Assembly: GCF_013214175.1 (NCBI RefSeq)
Contig: NZ_JABSPA010000004.1
Coordinates: 282,845-346,844, forward strand
Direction of reading: 5' to 3'
DNA: 64,000 bases
From: Colwellia sp.
GTDB taxonomy: Bacteria; Pseudomonadota; Gammaproteobacteria; Enterobacterales; Alteromonadaceae
This document shows positions 58,601-64,000 of this stretch, in pieces. Under the pieces are notes generated by a model. That model was not told the DNA's origin. It made no database searches and saw nothing but the letters and a program-made list of their open reading frames with translations. Position 1 is the first letter of the stretch. The number at the start of each line of letters is the position of its first letter. The position numbers were made by a program, and so were the translations under genes.

Positions 58601-58659
58601 TTTTCATGACATTAACAGTTGTTACGTTGTCATCAACTGAGTTATTTGAGTCATGAAAA
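58601..58659. repeat. Nested inverted repeat before the TonB receptor promoter
   Basis: Outer arms TTTTCATGAC / GTCATGAAAA (10 bp) enclose inner arms CAGTTG / CAACTG (6 bp). It lies about 100 bp before the operator at 58776 and could be a second regulatory site. Confidence 0.45.
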
Positions 58660-58762
58660 ATATCACCAAAAACAAAGCTATATCACAACACATTGAATAA
58701 TAAGTAATTAATCACATTAACCACCTATTTACCTCGCTATTTTTCAGACTCCTCCCTACCTC

Positions 58763-58790
58763 TTGACGTAGATTTTATATTGTATACATT
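58763..58790 (+). promoter_or_regulatory. Operator-promoter of the TonB receptor gene
   Basis: TATATTGTATACATT (58776-58790) is identical over 15 bases to the site at 55266-55280. TTGACG (58763-58768) lies 16 bp before TACATT (58785-58790), the same arrangement as in the protease promoter. Confidence 0.55.
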
Positions 58791-58931
58791 TGAAGTGTTT
58801 TTAATATTAAAGACACAAAAACAAATCCAATAAAAACAAAATATAACAAAGTCATTGTTACCAAGTCAGGCTAGTCATTTCGCGCTGGCATAACAAAAAA
58901 CTGAATCACTACCGTGATTAAGGGAGAAAAA

Positions 58932-61814
58932 ATGTATAACAATAATAAAGTCGCTAAAGCTATACGAATCGCCATGATGATAGGTGCTGGCAGCGCCCTA
59001 TCATTTTCAAACACCGCTTTGTCAGCGGAGGAAAGTGCCTCAGAAGAGGTTGAACGTATTCAAGTTACCGGTTCACGATTAAAGCGTACCGATATGGAAT
59101 CAGCCAGCCCTGTGACCATAATTACCGCCGCAGATCTAAAGATACGAGGTATACAAGATGTAGGTCAGTTTTTACAAAGCAGCGCGGTAATGTCAGGCTC
59201 ACCTGCCATGACCACAACCAACAATGGCGGCAATGGTAGTACATCAGTTGAGCTGCGCGGTTTAGGCTCAGAACGTACCTTAGTGTTAATTAATGGTAGA
59301 AGACCAGCGACAAGTGATTTTCAAACCATCCCTGCTTCAATGATTAACCGTATAGAAATATTAAAAGATGGTGCTTCAGCAACATACGGCGCCGATGCCG
59401 TAGCTGGTGTTGTTAACATAATTACTCGTCGTGATTTTGAAGGCGTAGAATTTAATGCCCAACAATCGAATTCTTTTGATGTTAATGAGAATTCACAAAC
59501 AACAATCAGCTTAGTATTAGGTAAAGCCTTTGACGATGGTCACTTAGTTTTTGGTGTTGACTATGTCGACCAAGAAGCTGTTTATCAAGGTGATAGTAGT
59601 GTTGAGTTCCTCAATCACCCTTGGTCTGTTAGCCCATGGAGCGCTAACGCTGAACAAGATGAATTGTCTTTTTGGCAGAACGGTTTAATTCCGCCAAACC
59701 AAGCTGGTGGTAACGTCACCTCTATTGGTAGTGGTTCGACGCCTTGTGGCCAATATTATATGCAAGGTCGCCCTAATCAAACTAATGCGACTTGTGATGG
59801 TGGTGTCGCAGGCATCAATGATATGCGTGATTTCGTTAACCCTGATGATACCTATAACTACGCACCGGTTAACTTTTTACAAACTCCTTATAAAAAATTA
59901 AACATGTTTGTTGAAGGCAGTTTTGCCTATAACAACAATGTTACTTTCTACACTGAAACGCGCATAAACAAACGTACTTCTCGTCAAGAATTAGCCGCGG
60001 TACCTTATGATACCCGCTACGACCCTGCTTATAGCGGCATACTGCCTGATGGCAGTGATTTTAATGGTGTATCAAAAGACAACTACTACAACCCCTTTGG
60101 TGAAGATGTTACCCGTTCACGTCGTCGTATGTTAGAAGGCGGTCGTAGTTTTGAACAAGATAACGTTGGCTTTCAACAAGTAATTGGTATGGAAGGTGAA
60201 TTTGGTGACGGCTGGACTTATGATTTAAATTATAATTATGGTTACAACCAATATTCATTGACTGAATTTGGTCAACTTTATGGACCAAACTTAGCTAAAG
60301 CTATGGGCCCTTCATTTAAAGACGCAGACGGTAATATCGTTTGTGGTACCGCAGCGGCCCCCATTGCCGGTTGTGTATCTATGAACGTCTTTGGCGGACC
60401 TGGCTCAGTGACTCAAGAAATGCTTGATTACACCTCAGCACCGTTATCTAGTTCAGGTAATTACACCTTGCAAACACTAACAGGTTTTGTTGGCGGTGAT
60501 ATTTATGAATTACCAGCTGGTGCCTTAGCAGCGGGTATTGGTTTTGAATATCGTGAAGAAGAAGCGGAAAACCAAGTAGATTCAGGTAAGTTTATGGGTG
60601 AAGTAACCGGTAATACCTCAAAGGCCACTAACGGTGCTTTTGATGTAACCAGTATTTTCACTGAAATTAGAGTGCCATTATTAAGCGATTTACCTGGCGC
60701 AAACAGCGTAGAGATACCTATTGGTATTCGCTATGATGATTTTGAACTATTTGGCTCTTCAACTACCTATCAACTTGGTCTTGAGTGGCATGTCATTGAT
60801 GGTTTATTGATACGTAGTACCTATGGCACTGTGTATAGAGCGCCAACAATGTTTGATCTTTATGCACCTTCAGGTGATTCCTACCCATTTACCAGTGATC
60901 CATGTAGCACCGCTAACTGGGGCGATTTAACAAGCGCTCAACAAGGTAATTGTCAGGCTGATAATGTTCCTGCTGGTGGTAGTATCAATGTTGACGGTCA
61001 ACAACGTTCAACCGTTGGTGGTAACGCAAACTTAACGCCTGAAGAAGGTGATTCACTAACCGTTGGTATTGCTTATTCGCCTGACTTTATCGAAGGCTTA
61101 GGTTTGACTCTAGATTACTGGTCAATTGAGCTTGAAAACGTTATTGACGCTGTTGGTGCTGGTGACTCATTAGACGGCTGTTATAAAGGTGGTGTTGCTT
61201 CACTTTGTAATAACGTTACCCGAGACAGTAAAGGTGAAATTACTGACATTAGTGAACGCTCTGAAAACTTAAGTGCTATGACAGCTAAAGGTATTGATTT
61301 TGAAGCAAACTATACTTTTGAAGCCTTATCTGGTGAGTTCTACTTAAACCTTTCTTGGAGTCACTTTTTAGAACGTGAAAACCAAGTATATAACGCCAGC
61401 AGCTTCATGTTTGAGATGGAGGACTTAAATGGTCAGTTTGAAAATGATAATAGCTACGCTACTGACAAAGTAAACTTCACCGCTAACTATACTTTAGATA
61501 ACCTTAACTTAAGTTATGCTGCTTACTTTATCTCAGGGCTAGAATATGATGATTTATTATATTACGGCAGCACACCAAATAATGCTGATGATCCAAGTCA
61601 AGGCAACCATATGTATAGCGTTGATTCCATTATGTATCATGATATAACAGCCAGTTATAGCTTTGATACCGGCACCACAATTTCTGCTGGTGTTACTAAC
61701 TTAACGGATGAAGAGCCAATTTATATCGAGCCTGCGCAAAATGGTAATACTGATGAAAGTAATTACCGTTTATTTGGTCGTAGTTGGTTTGTTCGCTTTA
61801 GCCAGCAGTTCTAA
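58932..61814 (+). CDS. TonB-dependent outer-membrane receptor
   Basis: 960 residues from the ATG at 58932 with GGGAG seven bases upstream; a GTG at 58914 is less likely. A signal peptide (ending TALSAEE) is followed by the plug domain: RIQVTGSRLKRTDMESASPVTIITAADL, RGLGSERTLVLINGRRP and YGADAVAGVVNIITRR. The rest is a 22-strand barrel ending in aromatic FVRFSQQF, the assembly signal. The 'VTGSRLKR' type is often linked to peptide or carbohydrate uptake in Alteromonadales. The substrate is not known here, but co-regulation with the protease suggests peptides. Confidence 0.93.
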   Translation: MYNNNKVAKAIRIAMMIGAGSALSFSNTALSAEESASEEVERIQVTGSRLKRTDMESASPVTIITAADLKIRGIQDVGQFLQSSAVMSGSPAMTTTNNGGNGSTSVELRGLGSERTLVLINGRRPATSDFQTIPASMINRIEILKDGASATYGADAVAGVVNIITRRDFEGVEFNAQQSNSFDVNENSQTTISLVLGKAFDDGHLVFGVDYVDQEAVYQGDSSVEFLNHPWSVSPWSANAEQDELSFWQNGLIPPNQAGGNVTSIGSGSTPCGQYYMQGRPNQTNATCDGGVAGINDMRDFVNPDDTYNYAPVNFLQTPYKKLNMFVEGSFAYNNNVTFYTETRINKRTSRQELAAVPYDTRYDPAYSGILPDGSDFNGVSKDNYYNPFGEDVTRSRRRMLEGGRSFEQDNVGFQQVIGMEGEFGDGWTYDLNYNYGYNQYSLTEFGQLYGPNLAKAMGPSFKDADGNIVCGTAAAPIAGCVSMNVFGGPGSVTQEMLDYTSAPLSSSGNYTLQTLTGFVGGDIYELPAGALAAGIGFEYREEEAENQVDSGKFMGEVTGNTSKATNGAFDVTSIFTEIRVPLLSDLPGANSVEIPIGIRYDDFELFGSSTTYQLGLEWHVIDGLLIRSTYGTVYRAPTMFDLYAPSGDSYPFTSDPCSTANWGDLTSAQQGNCQADNVPAGGSINVDGQQRSTVGGNANLTPEEGDSLTVGIAYSPDFIEGLGLTLDYWSIELENVIDAVGAGDSLDGCYKGGVASLCNNVTRDSKGEITDISERSENLSAMTAKGIDFEANYTFEALSGEFYLNLSWSHFLERENQVYNASSFMFEMEDLNGQFENDNSYATDKVNFTANYTLDNLNLSYAAYFISGLEYDDLLYYGSTPNNADDPSQGNHMYSVDSIMYHDITASYSFDTGTTISAGVTNLTDEEPIYIEPAQNGNTDESNYRLFGRSWFVRFSQQF

Positions 61815-61847
61815 TGTTCGCTAGTTAACGATTCAGGGACTAAAACC

Positions 61848-61877
61848 AAAGCCGCTATAGCAATATAGTGGCTTTTT
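61848..61877 (+). terminator. Rho-independent terminator after the TonB receptor gene
   Basis: Stem AAAGCCGCTATA / TATAGTGGCTTT with a six-T run, 34 bp past the stop codon. Confidence 0.88.
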
Positions 61878-62141
61878 TAATGGTTAAAATTATCAAGAAT
61901 CAGAGTGTTTAAGGTAATTATTTATAACAGCTAAATCAATAATGGACAATTACATTAGTCTAGCCACCCAACACATAAAAACGGCCAGTAATTATCACCC
62001 AAAATTGCCATTGAATATCACTTACTACGTCCATTGCATTAGATTAGATTTACCACGAGTGAACTAGGATCATTTCGTGCGCATTCAGGACGTTAGCATT
62101 TAATTTTTTGCCTTATATTTTCTAATGAATATTTTATGTCA

Positions 62142-62375
62142 TGTTACTGAGCCGGCTCAGTAACACTCCTAAAAACACCAATAAACCTCTATTTCATTGA
62201 TCTTAGAGTAATTTATAGCGTTTTCTATGATGGGTATTACTGAGCGGGCTTAGTAACATCCTATCTTTTATTAAGTAATTGGTTGCAGTGGTTTCTAATT
62301 CTTTGAATTTGTGTGACATTAATGTAAATTAAATTTTAATTATGGAACTGACATTACTGAGCCGGCTCCATAATA
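62142..62375. repeat. Three copies of a GC-rich palindrome
   Basis: Copy 1 (62142-62165) is a perfect 24-bp palindrome with the half-site TGTTACTGAGCC. Copy 2 (62236-62257) reads ATTACTGAGCGGGCTTAGTAA, and copy 3 (62352-62375) CATTACTGAGCCGGCTCC. They are spaced about 94 and 116 bp apart, and copies 1 and 2 are both followed by ACA(C)TCCT. They contrast with the AT-rich background and lie just before the cassette-like region. Confidence 0.75.
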
Positions 62376-62412
62376 AGCTGTTATGTTTCAAATAAAGAAT
62401 GGAGTCTTTTTC

Positions 62413-62709
62413 ATGTTTCCCGAATGTAAAAGTTGTTTTAAAAAAATATCCCTTAGTTGGTTTTTAAATGCCTTTAAGTGGACTAAATATCGCTGTGTAA
62501 ATTGTGGTTCTACACATGAATTTACTACTAGGCATGGTTATGTTGCAGGAACTGTAGGAGCATTAACTGCTTTTTTTTATCCAATAAAAGAAAGCTCAAT
62601 TCTCTATAGTCCTTTATTGTTTGTTCTAGTGGTATTTACTGCGTTTATACTTAGTAGTTTAATTCCTGGGCAGCACAAGTTAGTTATAACTGAAAAACGG
62701 GAGGAGTAG
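62413..62709 (+). CDS. Small zinc-ribbon membrane protein
   Basis: 98 residues from the ATG at 62413, which has GGAG eight bases upstream; an earlier ATG at 62383 is possible. The N-terminus holds a zinc ribbon (FPECKSCFKK ... YRCVNCGSTHEF), followed by two membrane helices (GYVAGTVGALTAFFYPI and LYSPLLFVLVVFTAFILSSLI). No known function. It ends 4 bp before an attC-like site, so it may be the gene of an integron cassette. Confidence 0.65.
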   Translation: MFPECKSCFKKISLSWFLNAFKWTKYRCVNCGSTHEFTTRHGYVAGTVGALTAFFYPIKESSILYSPLLFVLVVFTAFILSSLIPGQHKLVITEKREE

Positions 62710-62712
62710 TAA

Positions 62713-62814
62713 ACATAACAAGGGTTTTCAAGTCGGACTCGTAACAGTTTGCTTGGTTCCACTTCGTTTCACATTTTAGCAAACTATTACACGCCGCTTA
62801 AAACGGCGTTAGTT
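62713..62814 (+). mobile_element. attC-like integron recombination site 1
   Basis: Begins ACATAAC and ends GTTAGTT, matching the complementary outer boxes of attC (RYYYAAC and GTTRRRY) with a few mismatches. Inside, GTAACAGTTTGCT (62741-62753) and AGCAAACTATTAC (62778-62790) are complementary at 12 of 13 positions, and further pairing joins the outer parts. The length of 102 bp is typical. Predicted cut: between G62808 and T62809. Confidence 0.72.
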
Positions 62815-62832
62815 TACAAAAGGATTTTGGTA

Positions 62833-63438
62833 GTGTTTGAAAGTATTGCGATCTATTCAGGGTTAATTGCAACAATCTGGATCTTCATTGGTGTTTATGT
62901 AGCAAGTCGATTTTATGCTGGTTACAGTCATTCTAAACAATTTTGTAGTGAACTAGGTGCAACTGGCAGCCCAACTGAAAAATTATCTCCCTTAATTAAC
63001 AATTATCCGCTAGGCTTTCTATTTTGCTTTTTTGGTTGGTATTTGGCGCAGCTGTCAAATGTTTCAATCTTAGTTAATGCTGCCGGTTGGTTAGTCATAG
63101 CTCATGGTATTGGTACTTGGGTAGCAGGTTATTTCCCAATGGACGCAGATCCATTTACTAAGGATCCAACTTTTAATTGTAAGGTACATTCTTGGGCTGG
63201 TTTTATCATGTTGCTTTCACTAGTTGTGGCACCAATATTAATAGCTATAAGCCCAACGACTGAAATTATACCTCTATATTTCCGTGTTTTTTCAGTGGCT
63301 TCTGTTATCGCTGCTGTTTATTATCTATTTGCTATGGCAAAAGCTGTAAAATCTAAAAGTAACCCTGGCATCCATCAACGCATTTCTTATGGCTTTCAGC
63401 TAATGTGGCTAAGTGTATTTTCATTAGTGTTGGTGTAA
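62833..63438 (+). CDS. DUF998 membrane protein (probable cassette gene)
   Basis: About 201 residues from a GTG at 62833 with AAAAGG upstream. A longer frame from 62749 would run through the attC-like site and is rejected. Six hydrophobic helices are visible, with the conserved DUF998 segments YPLGFLFCFFGWYLA, GIGTWVAGYFPMDADP and HSWAGFIML. Its function is unknown. It is bracketed by two attC-like sites in the same orientation, in the order expected of an integron cassette. Confidence 0.75.
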   Translation: MFESIAIYSGLIATIWIFIGVYVASRFYAGYSHSKQFCSELGATGSPTEKLSPLINNYPLGFLFCFFGWYLAQLSNVSILVNAAGWLVIAHGIGTWVAGYFPMDADPFTKDPTFNCKVHSWAGFIMLLSLVVAPILIAISPTTEIIPLYFRVFSVASVIAAVYYLFAMAKAVKSKSNPGIHQRISYGFQLMWLSVFSLVLV

Positions 63439-63443
63439 TTGTA

Positions 63444-63543
63444 AACTAACAAGTAAATTAACAGGACACGTAACAGTTGGCTGTGTTTCGTTCCTCAACA
63501 ATTTTAGCCTACTAAGTTTTGCCCATTAACGAGGGCGTTGCTT
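63444..63543 (+). mobile_element. attC-like integron recombination site 2
   Basis: Begins AACTAAC and ends GTTGCTT. It shares GGAC(A/T)CGTAACAGTT(T/G)GCT and TTTTAGC with site 1, so the two are related. Length 100 bp. Predicted cut: between G63537 and T63538, giving a cassette of 729 bp with the DUF998 gene. Confidence 0.65.
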
Positions 63544-63573
63544 TTTTGGGATTAAATTATATTAAGGCGTATG

Positions 63574-64000
63574 TATGAGAGTATTGGTGACGGGTTCTGC
63601 GGGTAGGGTTGGACGCGCAATCTATATCAAGTTGATGATAACTCATGATGTGGTTGGTATTGATAAAACGCCTTGTTCTACAGCTGATTTTGTTGGTGAT
63701 ATTCGTGATACATCTTTAATCACTCAAGCGTTAGAAGGTGTGGATGTTATTGTTCATACTGCTGCTCTCCATGCGCCTCATGTTGGGCTATTAAGTGATG
63801 AGGAATTTCATAGTATCAATGTTGATGCCACCGAACAGTTAGCGCTACAAGGTATTAAAAGTGGTATTAAGCACTTTGTGTTTACAAGTACAACTGCGCT
63901 TTATGGATATGCTTCAACACCAAAAGGTGTTGCAGGCTGGGTAAATGAGCAAATAAAACCTCAACCAAAGTCTATCTATCATAGAAGCAAGATTCTTTCT
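63574..64000 (+). CDS. NAD-dependent epimerase/dehydratase, cut by window end
   Basis: At least 142 residues, running off the right edge. The N-terminal MRVLVTGSAGRVGRAI is the Rossmann GxxGxxG motif of extended short-chain dehydrogenases, followed by GDIRDTSLITQALEGVDVIVHTAAL and FTSTTALYG; the expected YxxxK begins as YHRSK (a Y-x3-K match). The substrate is unknown. It starts 30 bp after attC-like site 2 and may be the next cassette's gene. Confidence 0.85.

Larger units (their letters stand above)
58207..58931. other. Intergenic region between the protease and TonB receptor genes
   Basis: 725 bp without a gene. It holds a hairpin after the protease (58233-58259), a nested inverted repeat (58601-58659) and the operator-promoter of the TonB receptor (58763-58790). 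A short ATACCAATTG sequence at 58392 recalls the MITE ends, but no second copy of that element was found. Confidence 0.5.
61815..62412. other. Intergenic region with terminator and repeated palindromes
   Basis: 598 bp without a gene. It contains the TonB receptor terminator and three copies of a GC-rich palindrome (both listed separately). A GTTATG at 62380, just before the zinc-ribbon gene, resembles an attC/attI crossover sequence, but no complete site could be drawn there. Confidence 0.55.

Noticed and set aside
62380..62386. GTTATG as the crossover end of a third attC or of attI before the zinc-ribbon gene
   Set aside because: No matching left box or inner inverted repeat could be found upstream.
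62749..62832. N-terminal extension of the DUF998 protein
   Set aside because: It would be translated from within the attC-like site. The GTG at 62833 has a ribosome-binding site and gives a normal DUF998 start.

Overview
The window looks like the chromosome of a low-GC marine gammaproteobacterium of the Alteromonadales, most likely Colwellia or a close relative. This is inferred from three things: the tol-pal cluster beside the leuS-lptE-holA-nadD-rsfS-rlmH-mrdA-mrdB-rlpA-dacA-ybeD-lipB-lipA block, the AT-rich codon use, and the secreted protease and TonB receptor content. No database search was possible, so the genus is an inference.

Layout. Positions 1-251 hold two tRNA-Lys(UUU) genes on the minus strand (the first cut by the window edge). 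Next comes the minus-strand cell-envelope operon ybgC-tolQ-tolR-tolA-tolB-pal-cpoB (424-5838). Then follow a DEAD-box RNA helicase with a promoter and long leader (6039-8283), a PilZ-like protein, a Lon-family protease and ybeL. From 12325 to 26368 the plus strand carries core genes for leucyl-tRNA synthesis, LPS transport, DNA polymerase delta, NAD synthesis, ribosome silencing and methylation, cell elongation (PBP2/RodA/RlpA/PBP5) and lipoate synthesis. This block is interrupted by a 266-bp MITE-like repeat at 22604-22869.

From 26.4 kb the content becomes accessory. It holds a short DsbB-like protein, a large lipoprotein, a glyoxalase-fold protein, a Hanks-type kinase, and a TyrR-like sigma54 activator divergent from methionine gamma-lyase, with a sigma54 promoter and a TyrR-like box between them. 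Next are a HIT protein, the YlqF GTPase with a decayed duplicate of its 3' end, an AraC regulator divergent from an aldehyde dehydrogenase, RNase H, and an MFS/outer-membrane/amidohydrolase group. A run of small genes (45.7-51.2 kb) includes a 5'-truncated uracil-DNA glycosylase relative and a secreted PLA2-like protein.

The last part (51.5-62 kb) is devoted to protein and peptide use. It holds an M1 aminopeptidase, a sodium-dependent NSS transporter, a 909-residue secreted protein with two zinc-protease motifs (M9 collagenase type plus a C-terminal HEYAH domain), and a TonB receptor. The promoters of the last two share an identical 15-bp operator-like sequence in the same promoter geometry, which suggests co-regulation.

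At the right edge (62.4-64 kb) two related attC-like recombination sites (62713-62814 and 63444-63543) bracket a DUF998 membrane-protein gene. They are followed by an NAD-dependent epimerase cut by the window end. No integrase is seen here, so this may be the edge of an integron cassette array or a cluster of attC sites lacking an integrase.
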